A stretch of 45,672 bases of DNA from Thiocystis violacea. Its GTDB lineage: Bacteria > Pseudomonadota > Gammaproteobacteria > Chromatiales > Chromatiaceae. Under the pieces are notes generated by a model. That model did no database searches. It had not been told where the DNA came from and saw nothing but the letters and a program-made list of their open reading frames with translations. The stretch covers positions 1-45,672 of the forward strand of contig NZ_NRRG01000044.1 of NCBI RefSeq assembly GCF_016583575.1, given 5' to 3'. Shown here piece by piece: positions 27,180-36,418 of the stretch. Position 1 is the first letter of the stretch. Each line of letters begins with the position of its first letter. The translations under genes were made by a program, and so were the position numbers.

Positions 27180-29336
27180 TTACCGCAGGAGCGAGAGCAC
27201 CTGCTGCGGCGCCGAGTTGGCCTGGGCCAGCATCGCCGAACTCGCCTGCTGCAACACCTGTGACCGCGAGAGCATCGCCGTCTCCGACGCAAAGTCGGCA
27301 TCCTGAATGCGCGAGCGCGAGGCCGTGGCGTTCTGCGAGATGCTGGACAGGTTGTTGATGGTGAAGTCCAGGCGGTTGTTGACCGCGCCCAGATCGGCCC
27401 GGACATTATTCACTGTCTCAAGTGCGTTATCGATGGCCGTGATCGCCTTGTTCGCCCCTTCCACGGTCGAGATGTCGATGCTGGCGATCGACTGGCCGTC
27501 CTGGCCGCCACCATAGTTGCCGACGGTCAGACCAGAATCGGGTAGGTTATCGTCCGTGCCGCGCGTAATGACGATCTCCTTATCGGATTTGAGCGTGAAT
27601 TCGCCAACGTAGACATTGGCAGCCGAATCGTTGTTGAATCCAAATTCTTCGCCAGCGCCACCTGTAATCGTAACTTCGATGTTGCGCCCATCGGCGGCGA
27701 CAAGTTGGACGCCACCGCCGTCTTCAGTCCCGTCTTCCCCAGTGTCGATGGCCCGCACGCCGGTTTGGGCGGATTTGGCGTTCACTGCTTCCATGAGCGT
27801 CTGACGGTTAGCGCTCCAATCGCTAGCGTCGCTGCTGGCGACGATACTGGACAGGTCAACACCATTGATCGTGAATGTCGTCGCCGTGTCGGTCCCGTCA
27901 ACTTGGTCAGTCGTATTCTTGGCGATGTTTTCGTTGACGACCGCCGTCACCCCGGTCTTGTCCGAAACCAGATTGAAGGCGGCGGCCTTGGAGATGGCGC
28001 TGGCATCCTTGTTGACCGTGGAAGCGGTATCGTCCTTGGCGTAAGACGGCCCCACCGAGACGCCGTTCACGAAGACGTTCCCGGCTGTCATCGCGGTTGT
28101 ACTGTCAGCAAGGTTCGAGGACACCTGCGTCGCCGTCCCGCTGTAGGTGCCTTCCACGAAGCCGGCGTCGCTGGCATTGCCGGTGGCGCCCGAGGTGATG
28201 TTGATGTCCTTACCGCCCGAGGCCACCAGGGTCACGGTGCCGGTGGCCATCGTGGTTGCATTAGCGCCGCCGCTCGTGATGTTGAGCCCCGTATTCAAGG
28301 CAGTCAGATTAGCGTCAGCGGTGGTCAACACGATGTTTCGCCCATCCGCCGCCGCTAGGGTGATGCCCCCGTTTTCGGTTCCGCTATCGATCGCGGTGAC
28401 GCCAGTGCTCTCGGATTCCAGATTGATCGCTTTCACGATGGCTTCGCGGGTAGCCACCGTATTATTATCAACGGTCGATAGCTCGATACCGACACCATTC
28501 AGTGTAATGGTCGCGGTTGCGGCTGCGCCTCCGCCTGCGGTCATGGCCGATCCGCCGAGCCGGGTCTCGCCCACGACGGCCGTGACGCCGGTCTGATCGG
28601 TCTTGGCGTTGATCGCCGCTGCCGTCGCGATGGCGCTACTGGTCTCGCCAGCGGAAGAGGCGGTATCGGACGCGCCTTTCGCGCCGTCGATAGCGATGCC
28701 GTTGATCACGAGATCGCCCGAACCCAGGGATGTGGCATTGTTTCCGGTACCGGTGGTAGTCGCCGCTGCGACGCTCGCGCCGGTTGAGACCCGGCCAGCC
28801 GAGCCCACGCCCGCCGTGTCTTGTACACCCAGTGACGCGGAGTCCAACTTGCCGATGCTGACGTCGATGGTCTGATTGGCCTCGGCTCCAATCTGCAACT
28901 TCACATCGCTTGAGGTGCCGTCGAGCAGATTCATGCCGTTGAAGTTAGTGCTGGTGGAGATGCGATCCAGCTCCTTCACCAACTGCTGGGTCTCGGCGTT
29001 GAGCGTGGTGCGGTTGCCGCTGGTATAGGTTCCGTTCGCCGATTGCACCGCCAACTCGCGCATGCGCTGGAGGATGTTGGACGACTCGCTCAAGGCGCCC
29101 TCGGCGGTCTGCACCAGCGAGATACCGTCGTTGGCGTTACGCACCGCCTGATCGAGACCGCGCACCTGCGAGGTGAGTCGACTGACGATGGACGAGCCCG
29201 CCGCGTCGTCCTTCGCCGAGTTGATGCGCAGACCGCTGCTCAACCGCTCCATGGACTGACTCAGAGCGCCCTGGGATTTCGTGATGTTGCGCTGTGCATT
29301 CAGCGACGACACGTTTGTGTTGATGACCATTGCCAT
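27180..29336 (-). CDS. fliC: Flagellin, large, with duplicated central domain
   Basis: A 718-residue filament protein. The N-terminal D0/D1 (residues 1-170, MAMVINTNVSSLNAQRN through LQIGAEANQTIDV) and C-terminal D1/D0 (about 622-718, ending APQQVLSLLR) are canonical. The central about 450 residues hold two related modules (about 205-410 and 416-620). Each has an xNGxx(I/V) opening, a (S/D)xTGVTAVV motif, a second TGV(T/R)AID motif and AADGRNI. This Ser/Thr-rich exposed region is the probable glycosylation surface for the Pse pathway encoded downstream. AGGAG lies seven bases before the ATG. Confidence 0.95.
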   Translation of the reverse strand: MAMVINTNVSSLNAQRNITKSQGALSQSMERLSSGLRINSAKDDAAGSSIVSRLTSQVRGLDQAVRNANDGISLVQTAEGALSESSNILQRMRELAVQSANGTYTSGNRTTLNAETQQLVKELDRISTSTNFNGMNLLDGTSSDVKLQIGAEANQTIDVSIGKLDSASLGVQDTAGVGSAGRVSTGASVAAATTTGTGNNATSLGSGDLVINGIAIDGAKGASDTASSAGETSSAIATAAAINAKTDQTGVTAVVGETRLGGSAMTAGGGAAATATITLNGVGIELSTVDNNTVATREAIVKAINLESESTGVTAIDSGTENGGITLAAADGRNIVLTTADANLTALNTGLNITSGGANATTMATGTVTLVASGGKDINITSGATGNASDAGFVEGTYSGTATQVSSNLADSTTAMTAGNVFVNGVSVGPSYAKDDTASTVNKDASAISKAAAFNLVSDKTGVTAVVNENIAKNTTDQVDGTDTATTFTINGVDLSSIVASSDASDWSANRQTLMEAVNAKSAQTGVRAIDTGEDGTEDGGGVQLVAADGRNIEVTITGGAGEEFGFNNDSAANVYVGEFTLKSDKEIVITRGTDDNLPDSGLTVGNYGGGQDGQSIASIDISTVEGANKAITAIDNALETVNNVRADLGAVNNRLDFTINNLSSISQNATASRSRIQDADFASETAMLSRSQVLQQASSAMLAQANSAPQQVLSLLR

Positions 29337-29420
29337 GACTGTTCTCCTGTCGATGTCGAAGCGGCGATCTGCTGGGCCTCAGCGGTCGGCCGTGGGGTGA
29401 AAACGGTTGGTTCGCAGTAG

Positions 29421-29447
29421 TTATCGGCCAGCGGGCTGAAACCTTAA
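29421..29447 (-). promoter_or_regulatory. Sigma-28 (FliA) promoter of fliC
   Basis: On the minus strand a -10 box GCCGATAA (29428-29421) is an exact match to the FliA consensus. TTAAGGTTT lies 10 bases upstream (29447-29439), close to TAAAGTTT with one base less spacing. The transcript would start about 75-80 bases before the fliC ATG. Confidence 0.8.
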
Positions 29448-29535
29448 GACGATTTCCGGGAAGGCGTCCCCCGGCTTCGTCTGGCTGCAAGTCTTGTAGG
29501 GGCGATTTAAATCGCCCCTACATGGCGGTATGTCC
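29444..29535. repeat. Dispersed palindrome-bearing repeat, copy 2 (upstream of fliC)
   Basis: This copy keeps GATTTCCGGG, TGGCTGCAAGTC and a perfect 28-base palindrome at 29495-29522 whose half-site reads TGTAGGGGCGATTT. It touches the -35 of the sigma-28 promoter and is otherwise in the fliC 5' region. See copy 1 at 26172. Confidence 0.65.
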
Positions 29536-29588
29536 TTTTCCGGAAATGGCCTAAGACCTAAACCCTGCGTCTCTGCGTCAAGGCAAGT

Positions 29589-29616
29589 TATCGGCCACTC
29601 GAAGGCTTCCTCAAGC
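29589..29616 (-). promoter_or_regulatory. Second GCCGATAA box upstream of fliC
   Basis: A second exact GCCGATAA (29596-29589, minus strand) lies 168 bases upstream of the first and shares the 12-base context AGTTATCGGCCA on the + strand. Its -35 position is weak (TTGA). It may be a second sigma-28 start or a duplicated remnant. Confidence 0.4.
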
Positions 29617-29707
29617 ACCCCGCGCGTCCTGGTCGCCGAAGCGTGATTCCTGTCACATCCGTCCGTCGAGGCTTGCTCGAAGGCTTCATCCAGGGTATTC
29701 AGACGCG

Positions 29708-32017
29708 ATGAGCAAAAAATCCACCACAGGTTCCAAGAGATCGCGGGCGACAACCGTCAAACAATCGACGGGCGTAGCTTCACCCACGCTGGCGGAGCAG
29801 GATGCACTGGTCGCGTTCTTCAATGCCGGGCGTCTGACCGAGGGCGAGGCGCTGGCGCGCGAACTGACGCGGCGTTATCCGGGCGCCGCTTTTGGCTGGA
29901 AGGCGTTGGGCACGGTGCTGCTGGCGGGCGATCGACAGCAGGAGGCCCTGCCGGTTCTCCAGCGCGCGGTCGAACTCTCCCCGCATGACAGCGAGTCGCT
30001 CAACAGTCTGGGTAAGGCGCTTCAGGATCTGGGGCGCGTCGAGGAGGCGCTGGCGTGCTTTATCCGCGCCCTGACAATTCGGCCAGACTATGCCAGCGCC
30101 CTGACCAATCGCGGTAACGCGCTTGCCCAGATGGGCCAGCCCGAGGAAGGGTTGGCCTGCCTCGATCGCGCCTTGTCGTTGAAGCCGGACGCCCCGATTG
30201 CCCACAATGACCGGGGCAATGTGCTCAAGGCGCTGGAGCGATTCGAGGACGCGCTGGCCGCCTATGCGCGGGCTCTCGCGCTGAAGCCGGATTTTGCCCA
30301 AGCGCACAACAACATGGGCTCCGTGCTGCGCGATCTGGGGCGGTTAGATGAGGCGCTGGAACACTATCGGCGGGCACTGGAGCTGAAGCCGGATTTCCTC
30401 ATCGCCAAAATCAACTATGTCAATTTCGTCCCGCGCCTGAATTTCCAGCGCGATCAACCCGCCATGCGGCCAGTGCTCATCCGCGCGCTGCGCGAGTCCT
30501 GGTGCCGCCCAAGCCTGCTGATGGCGACCTGCGTCGCGCTCACCAAGATGAATCCGCTGGTCCAGGAGGGGCTCCGTCGTCTCAACGAGACCTCTTCGCT
30601 GTCGCCCGCGGATCTGTTTGGAGCGGCGGGCCTCGCGGGACTGGCGAATGACGCGCTGCTGATGAGCCTGCTGGACAGCGCCCCGATCGTCGATGTCGAT
30701 CTGGAGCGTCTGCTGACCCGGATCCGACAGGCCATGCTGGATACGGTCGCGCTGAACGGGCTTGGCGATCCGTTCACGGCGGTCCACCTGAGCTTCTTCG
30801 CCGCGCTGGCCAGGCAAGGCTATCTCAATGAATACGTCTTCGCGGTGAGCGAGGCGGAAAGCACACGAATCGATGCACTGAAAAACGGTCTGACCGTCGC
30901 GCTCCAGTATCGCGCGCCCATCGCGGCGCACCATCTGATCGCGCTGGCGGCCTATCTTCCGCTCGACACTGTGCCGGGTGCCGAGACACTGCTGGAGCGC
31001 TCTTGGCCGGAACCGGTCATGGATGTGTTGATCCAGCAGATCCGCGAGCCGCTGGAACAGGCCGCGTATCGCCATGGGATGTTTCGTCTGACCGAGATCG
31101 CGGACGGCGTTTCCGCGCGGGTACGCAATCAGTACGAGGAAAACCCCTATCCGCGCTGGGTCAAAGCCGGGATCGTCCCGCCCGCGCCAACCATCGACGC
31201 CTATATCCGCCAGCAGTTTCCGAAGGCGCGGTTTCAGCCGCTGGGCAAAGAGACGGATGTCTCGATACTGGTCGCCGGCTGCGGCACCGGGCAGCATTCG
31301 CTCGAGATCGCCCGGCGCTATCCGGACGCGCGGGTGCTGGCCATCGACCTGTCACTGAACAGCCTCGCTTACGCCCAACGCAAGACGGTGGAAGCCGGTG
31401 TCACGAACATCCGCTATGCCCAGGCGGATATCCTGCGACTCGGTGAACTCGCTGCGTCGGATGAATGCGAGGCGTCATTCGATCTGATCGAATCGGTTGG
31501 GGTGCTGCATCATCTGCAAGACCCGGTCGCGGGGTGGAAGACGCTGCTGTCGCGCCTGCGGCCGGGCGGATTCATGTCGGTCGGACTCTATAGCGAACTG
31601 GCGCGCCGCCATGTGGTCATGGCGCGTGAATTGATCGCCCAACAGGGTTATCAGACGACGGCTTCCGACATTCGCCGGTTTCGGCAGGAAATCATCTCCA
31701 TGCGTGACGTGCCAGAATATCGTCGCTTAACACAGGGAGACGATTTTTTCGCCCTGAGCAGTTGTCGCGATCTGCTGTTTCATGTCCAGGAACATCGCTT
31801 CACACTGCCCCAACTGGCCGATTTACTGCGCGAACTGGATCTGAACTTGCTGGGCTTCGTCCGCGATCCTGCGGTTATCGCTCTCTATATGGAGCGCTTC
31901 CACGACGATCCGTCCGCGACCAACCTGGACCAGTGGGACCGATTCGAGCAGGAACACCCCAGGACCTTTGCCGGTATGTATCAATTTTGGGTGCAGAAAA
32001 ACGGCGTGGCCGTATAA
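29708..32017 (+). CDS. TPR-repeat protein fused to a SAM-dependent methyltransferase
   Basis: A 769-residue cytoplasmic protein. Residues about 27-235 hold six tetratricopeptide repeats (for example SLNSLGKALQDLGRVEEAL, NRGNALAQMGQPEEGL). A helical linker of about 260 residues follows, then NQYEENPYPRW and a class I methyltransferase domain from about 516: VSILVAGCGTGQHSLEIARRY, VLAIDLSLNSL, YAQADIL and DLIESVGVLHHLQDP. TPRs suggest a protein substrate or partner. It is divergent from fliC, so flagellin or glycan methylation is plausible but unproven. ATG 29708 has only a weak ribosome site. Confidence 0.83.
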   Translation: MSKKSTTGSKRSRATTVKQSTGVASPTLAEQDALVAFFNAGRLTEGEALARELTRRYPGAAFGWKALGTVLLAGDRQQEALPVLQRAVELSPHDSESLNSLGKALQDLGRVEEALACFIRALTIRPDYASALTNRGNALAQMGQPEEGLACLDRALSLKPDAPIAHNDRGNVLKALERFEDALAAYARALALKPDFAQAHNNMGSVLRDLGRLDEALEHYRRALELKPDFLIAKINYVNFVPRLNFQRDQPAMRPVLIRALRESWCRPSLLMATCVALTKMNPLVQEGLRRLNETSSLSPADLFGAAGLAGLANDALLMSLLDSAPIVDVDLERLLTRIRQAMLDTVALNGLGDPFTAVHLSFFAALARQGYLNEYVFAVSEAESTRIDALKNGLTVALQYRAPIAAHHLIALAAYLPLDTVPGAETLLERSWPEPVMDVLIQQIREPLEQAAYRHGMFRLTEIADGVSARVRNQYEENPYPRWVKAGIVPPAPTIDAYIRQQFPKARFQPLGKETDVSILVAGCGTGQHSLEIARRYPDARVLAIDLSLNSLAYAQRKTVEAGVTNIRYAQADILRLGELAASDECEASFDLIESVGVLHHLQDPVAGWKTLLSRLRPGGFMSVGLYSELARRHVVMARELIAQQGYQTTASDIRRFRQEIISMRDVPEYRRLTQGDDFFALSSCRDLLFHVQEHRFTLPQLADLLRELDLNLLGFVRDPAVIALYMERFHDDPSATNLDQWDRFEQEHPRTFAGMYQFWVQKNGVAV

Positions 32018-32115
32018 AAGCGACTTCCGCCAGAGAATCGACTCATCCACGAGCGAAGCGCCGCCCGGGAGCGCCGATTTGTCGTCGGTTCTCCTCCCGC
32101 ACGACACGGCCACCA

Positions 32116-32135
32116 GGCGGGGCGCATGCCCCGTC
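32116..32135. repeat. GGGGC/GCCCC hairpin repeat
   Basis: GGGGC-gcat-GCCCC followed by GTCC lies between the convergent TPR-methyltransferase and AAA-ATPase genes. It resembles the hairpin at 26355-26373 and may serve as a terminator for either gene. Confidence 0.45.
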
Positions 32136-32145
32136 CGACCCCGAT

Positions 32146-33696
32146 TCAAAGCGTCTCGACCTCGAACCCGACCAGATTCCGCCCCTCGCGCGAGAACTCC
32201 ACGCCGATCAGATGGATCGGCTGACCCGCGGCGCGGTATTTCTCAGCATAGCCTCGATCCTTGATCTGCTGCAGGGCACGGCCCTCCGGCGCCAGTTCCA
32301 CCACCTTGAACTCGAACAGGTAGATATGGCCGTTGAAGCGTACCGTCATGTCGATCCGATCCCGATTGGTGGCGTCTTCCAAAACGATGTCCAGACCGAC
32401 CGCCGCAAAATAGCTGTAGAAGACGCTGGCGTAATAGCCTTCGTAGCTGGCGATGGGGTTCTTGCGATACCAGTCGTTGGGGATGCTGGCGAAGAAGGCA
32501 TGGAAGAGGTCTTTCAGGCCCGCCAGATCATTGGATTGGAGCAGGCGATAGAGTTGCTTGCGGTTCCTGACGGCGGTCTCGGGCGCGGGGGTCCAGACCC
32601 GCAGTAAGCTGCTGTAAAGGCTCTGGCTAACCTCGCGATTGGGGAAACGGAGCTGATAATAATAGGTGCCGCCGAGCCATTCCTCTCGCGCGATGGTCAG
32701 ATAGCCCGCCTGAAACATCAGCGCCTCGGTCGGGATGTTGTCGACATCGAAGGTGGAGAGCAGGTCGGCATCGGTCTCCAGTTCGCCCAGCTTCGGCAGC
32801 CAGGTTTCGCGCTCGGTCAGCAGCTGGATGAGGAAGGTCGGGGTGCCAGTCTCGAACCACCAGGGTTGAAAGCGGCGGTTGCGAAACAGCAGCAGCAGAT
32901 CGAAGGGGTTGTAGACCGCCTCGCCCAGCCAGTTGTAGCCGTTGTACCAGCGGCGGATCTCGTCACGGTCCAGGCCATCGAGTTCGGGTGCGAAAACCGT
33001 GTCGACATCCTGCTCGGTATAGCCGCAGAGGGCGGAATAGTCGGCGTCGAGGGTGAGGTCTTCTAGGTTGTTGAGTCCGGAAAAGAGACTGACCTTGCTG
33101 AATTTGGACACTCCGGTCAGGAAGGCGAAGCGCAGATGGGCGTCTTCGCCCTTGATCACCGAATAGAAATTCTTCAGCCCTTCGCGCATGGCCAGCGCGG
33201 CGTCGGAATCGGTGATGTTGTCCAGGATGGGCTTGTCGTATTCGTCGATCAGAATCACGGCGGGTTGGCCGGTGCGCGCATGCGCCTGGCGGATCAGTTC
33301 CGCGAAACAGCCCGAAAGACTGGGGTGCTCGCAGACCACGCCGAGCCGTCGCTGATTGTCGTCGAGGATCTCGCGAATTTTCTCGTCCAACTCCGCCCGG
33401 GTCTGGAGCACCCCACCGCCGAAGCTGATGGCGATCACCGGATGGTGCACCGTCCAGTCCCAGCATGGATGAATATCCAGACCGCGAAACAGTGGCTCAT
33501 GGCCCTCGAAGAGTTCTTTCAGAGTATCGAGAAAGAGACTTTTGCCGAAGCGACGCGGACGGGAGAGAAAGTAGTAACCGGAGGTTTGCGCCAGCCGCCA
33601 GGCCAGCGGCGTCTTGTCGACATAGTAATAATCCCCCTCGCGGATTTTGGCGAAGGTCTGGATGCCGATGGGGAGTTTGCGACGGGGCTGGGTCAT
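32146..33696 (-). CDS. AAA-ATPase-like / PD-(D/E)XK nuclease family protein
   Basis: A 516-residue protein of the widespread AAA-ATPase_like plus PDDEXK_9 (DUF1703) type. It begins MTQPRRKLPIGIQTFAKIREGDYYYVDKT, then Walker A-like SRPRRFGKSLFLDTL, Walker B AVILIDEYDKPI and GVSKFSKVSLFSGLNNL. The C-terminal nuclease-fold core is RIDMTVRFNGHIYLFEFKVVE. The role of the family is unknown; members often occur in many copies and behave as accessory genes. I chose ATG 33696, since the upstream extension is unconserved. It interrupts the flagellar/glycosylation region and is convergent with the TPR-methyltransferase. Confidence 0.88.
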   Translation of the reverse strand: MTQPRRKLPIGIQTFAKIREGDYYYVDKTPLAWRLAQTSGYYFLSRPRRFGKSLFLDTLKELFEGHEPLFRGLDIHPCWDWTVHHPVIAISFGGGVLQTRAELDEKIREILDDNQRRLGVVCEHPSLSGCFAELIRQAHARTGQPAVILIDEYDKPILDNITDSDAALAMREGLKNFYSVIKGEDAHLRFAFLTGVSKFSKVSLFSGLNNLEDLTLDADYSALCGYTEQDVDTVFAPELDGLDRDEIRRWYNGYNWLGEAVYNPFDLLLLFRNRRFQPWWFETGTPTFLIQLLTERETWLPKLGELETDADLLSTFDVDNIPTEALMFQAGYLTIAREEWLGGTYYYQLRFPNREVSQSLYSSLLRVWTPAPETAVRNRKQLYRLLQSNDLAGLKDLFHAFFASIPNDWYRKNPIASYEGYYASVFYSYFAAVGLDIVLEDATNRDRIDMTVRFNGHIYLFEFKVVELAPEGRALQQIKDRGYAEKYRAAGQPIHLIGVEFSREGRNLVGFEVETL

Positions 33697-33846
33697 GAGG
33701 CTTACAACCGGTGAGTGGCCAAGACGGCCAGTGTAGCGCGTGGAAACCGGAGACTTCGCGAATCGATCGGGCGACACCGGCTCATCGAACCCCAGCGCGT
33801 TGTCTGCCCGAGATGGATCAGGATCATTTCTGATGGCATCCGCATC

Positions 33847-34248
33847 ATGCGAACCAGAAAATGCATCCTCGTCACCGGCGGCGCCGGCTTCTCGGCTCGC
33901 ATCTCTGTAACGGTTTCTTGAAATGCGCGCATGGCGATTGCTCGCATATTCTGAGAATCCTCAACAGCCCGTGGCTCAACGAAGACCATCCAGAGCAGCC
34001 GTGACGTTTCTGGCCCCTTGAGCGTGCTATCATCCGATGCGGACAAACTCGCTCCCCGACGTCCTGGGGATCCCGATCGACTGGTCTCGGATCTAAGCCG
34101 TGTTGCCCGTGAACTGAACTGGACACCGATTAGCAGCGACCTCGCAACGATGATCCAGCATGCCTATCGGTGGCATCGTGAACATCGTGACCCCGAACCA
34201 TCCAGACTCACTCCGGAGGCATTGATATCATCACTGTCTCAAATTTGA
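33847..34248 (+). pseudogene. Remnant of a UDP-glucose 4-epimerase (galE-like) gene
   Basis: Two pieces of a GalE-type epimerase survive. At 33847 a start MRTRKCILVTGGAGF carries the NAD-binding glycine motif but breaks down directly after it. At 34054 a C-terminal piece reads PRRPGDPDRLVSDLSRVARE followed by LNWTPISSDLATMIQHAYRWH, the usual epimerase ending. Most of the roughly 330-residue enzyme between them is missing. It points to a lost nucleotide-sugar gene at the left edge of the glycosylation locus. Confidence 0.65.
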
Positions 34249-34267
34249 AAACAGCGGGGCGGATTCA

Positions 34268-34810
34268 ATGATCGCCGCACAAACACTGCCAAGCATGTCT
34301 CCCGATACTTACCTGGCTTACGAGCGCGAGAGCGAATGCCGTCATGAGCTCGTGAATGGGTATCTCTATGCCATGACCGGGGCCAGCGATCGCCATGAAG
34401 AGATTGCCGCCAATCTGCTGTCGGCACTTCATGGGCATCTTCGGCCCAGAGGCTGCCGGGTCTATGGCGCCAATCTCAAGATCCGCGTCGGTGACGATTT
34501 CTTTTATCCCGACCTCTTTGTCCGTTGCGCGCAGGAACGAGGGGACCCCTATTTCAAGACCGATCCGGTGCTGGTGATTGAAGTGCTGTCGCCGAATACG
34601 CAACGCTATGACCAGGGCGATAAACGACTTGCCTACCAAAGTCTGCCCAGTCTGCTGGAGTACGTTCTGGTTACCCAGGATCGCCCTCGGATCGTTGTTT
34701 TCTCTCGCAGCGAAACGGGCTGGGAGACGCACTTATACGATTCGCTGGAGGCATCACTCTCCTTGTCCTCAATCGCGTTCAACCTGCGATTGTCCGAGAT
34801 CTATGCTTGA
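34268..34810 (+). CDS. Uma2-family (DUF820) restriction-endonuclease-fold protein
   Basis: A 180-residue Uma2 protein. Visible family features are YLAYERESECRHELVNGYLYAMTGAS, HEEIAANLLSALHGHLR, the nuclease core with YPDLFVRC and VLVIEVLSPNTQRYDQGDKRLAYQSLPSLLEYVLV. The fold is PD-(D/E)XK-like; the biological role is unknown. Such genes are scattered accessory elements, especially abundant in phototrophs. It lies 20 bases after the epimerase remnant. Confidence 0.9.
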   Translation: MIAAQTLPSMSPDTYLAYERESECRHELVNGYLYAMTGASDRHEEIAANLLSALHGHLRPRGCRVYGANLKIRVGDDFFYPDLFVRCAQERGDPYFKTDPVLVIEVLSPNTQRYDQGDKRLAYQSLPSLLEYVLVTQDRPRIVVFSRSETGWETHLYDSLEASLSLSSIAFNLRLSEIYA

Positions 34811-34975
34811 AGTCGGAACAGGGTCAGGCGATGAAACAGGTGAGTTCCGGCTTGCCCCTCACTCACTCAAGTCCGCCCTGCTTTCAACGAGGGCTCGGAA
34901 AGCGGCGGCACTTTGCTGAAATCGGCCACCTTTTGCCATACCTTGCCTTCGGAAGACACTGCAACGGTTAAGGCT

Positions 34976-35986
34976 ATGCTTCAAGACGCAAGAATCCTCC
35001 TGACCGGCGGCACCGGATCCTTTGGCAAGGCCTTCGTCAAGGTGGTGCTGGAACGTTATCCAAATATCAAGCGATTGGTGATCTTCAGCCGCGATGAACT
35101 CAAGCAGTCCGAGATGGCGCAACGCTTTCGAGAAGAGGCGCATCCGGGACTGCGCTACTTCATCGGTGATGTGCGTGACGAAAAACGCCTGAAACGGGCG
35201 CTCGAAGGCATCGACACCGTTGTTCACGCGGCGGCTCTCAAGCAGGTACCAACCGCCGAATACAATCCCTTCGAGTTTATCAAGACCAATATCCTTGGTG
35301 CGCAAAATCTGATCGAGGCCTGCCTCGACGGTGGCGTGAAGCGCGTCATCGCCCTCTCCACCGACAAGGCCGCCGCGCCGATCAATCTCTACGGCGCGAC
35401 CAAGCTCTGCTCGGACAAGCTATTCACGGCGGCCAACAACATTCGTGGCTCGCGGGATATCCGCTTCGCCATCGTGCGTTACGGCAACGTGATGGGGAGT
35501 CGTGGTTCGGTGATCCCGTTTTTCCTGAAACAACGCAAGACCGGTATTCTCCCGATTACCGACCCCACCATGACCCGCTTCAACATCCTCCTGCAGGAAA
35601 GCGTGGAGATGGTCCTGTGGGCACTAGAAAATGCCGATGGCGGCGAGATTTTCGTCCCTAAGATCCCGAGCTATCGGATCATGGATCTCGCACGAGCCAT
35701 TGGTCCGGATTGCGAGTATCCGATTATTGGAATCCGCCCTGGGGAAAAGATTCACGAGGAGCTCATTACCTCAAGCGACAGCTTCAACACGGTCGATCTC
35801 GGGCGCTATTTCGCCATTCTGCCAATGGCCGCGAAATACAGTCGGACTCAATATTGCGAGCGCAGCGGCTGTCAACCCGTGCGTGAGGGATACGCTTACA
35901 GCAGCGGCACCAATCCGGACTTTTTTACAGTTGAACAACTGCGCGAGTTAGTCCGCATGCACGTCGCTCCGGATTTTACTATCTGA
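34976..35986 (+). CDS. pseB: UDP-N-acetylglucosamine 4,6-dehydratase (inverting)
   Basis: PseB performs the first step to pseudaminic acid: C6 dehydration and C5 inversion of UDP-GlcNAc. The 336-residue short-chain-dehydrogenase-type protein has ILLTGGTGSFGKAF, the SRDELKQSEMAQRF motif typical of PseB/FlaA1, AAALKQVPTAEYNPFE, STDKAAAPINLYGATK (catalytic region), RYGNVMGSRGSVIPFF and GIRPGEKIHEELI. I chose ATG 34976 (MLQDARILLTGG); an earlier in-frame start at 34913 adds 21 unconserved residues. pseC does not follow directly as in most loci. Confidence 0.95.
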   Translation: MLQDARILLTGGTGSFGKAFVKVVLERYPNIKRLVIFSRDELKQSEMAQRFREEAHPGLRYFIGDVRDEKRLKRALEGIDTVVHAAALKQVPTAEYNPFEFIKTNILGAQNLIEACLDGGVKRVIALSTDKAAAPINLYGATKLCSDKLFTAANNIRGSRDIRFAIVRYGNVMGSRGSVIPFFLKQRKTGILPITDPTMTRFNILLQESVEMVLWALENADGGEIFVPKIPSYRIMDLARAIGPDCEYPIIGIRPGEKIHEELITSSDSFNTVDLGRYFAILPMAAKYSRTQYCERSGCQPVREGYAYSSGTNPDFFTVEQLRELVRMHVAPDFTI

Positions 35987-36418
35987 CGCATGATCCTTCC
36001 TGATTATTCACGATCCTCAGCCCATTTCGCCCTAAGTAACTATTTGATAATCAATGGTTTCGTGACGCTGGTTGCCGTTGCTCGTCGGAATCTGGCGGGT
36101 TAGGCCGAACTCCTCAGGCCCTCCAAGTGGCCGCGCGGGACGGCCCGACGCATAATCAGTAACTTACTGGGTGATTACCACTTGCAAGAGCGGAGCTTGG
36201 TAAATAATCAGGTATCATCAAGAATCGCGAGCGTTGGCGGGATCAATTTCTCGATTGGAGTCTCAGGTCGTGGGAAGAATACGTTTAACGAACATCAGAT
36301 TGATATGCTTCGGAAGAAGGCGTCTATTGTTGGGTGTTATGACGAAAATTTTCTTGGGTTTGAAATGTGCTAAAAAGGCTTCGCGACGCCGGCATTAATT
36401 AGTAATGAGTTTTCGCGC
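35987..36418. other. AT-rich gap between pseB and pseF
   Basis: This 432-base stretch has lower GC than the flanking genes. It contains one open frame on the + strand, 36182-36373 (63 codons from TTG, including VGGINFSIGVSGRGKN), with no recognised family and no clear ribosome site. It may be a fragment of an acquired gene or only a spacer with a promoter for pseF. Confidence 0.4.

Noticed and set aside
27705-28358. Open frame on the + strand opposite fliC
   Set aside because: It lies within the flagellin central domain and has no recognisable product.
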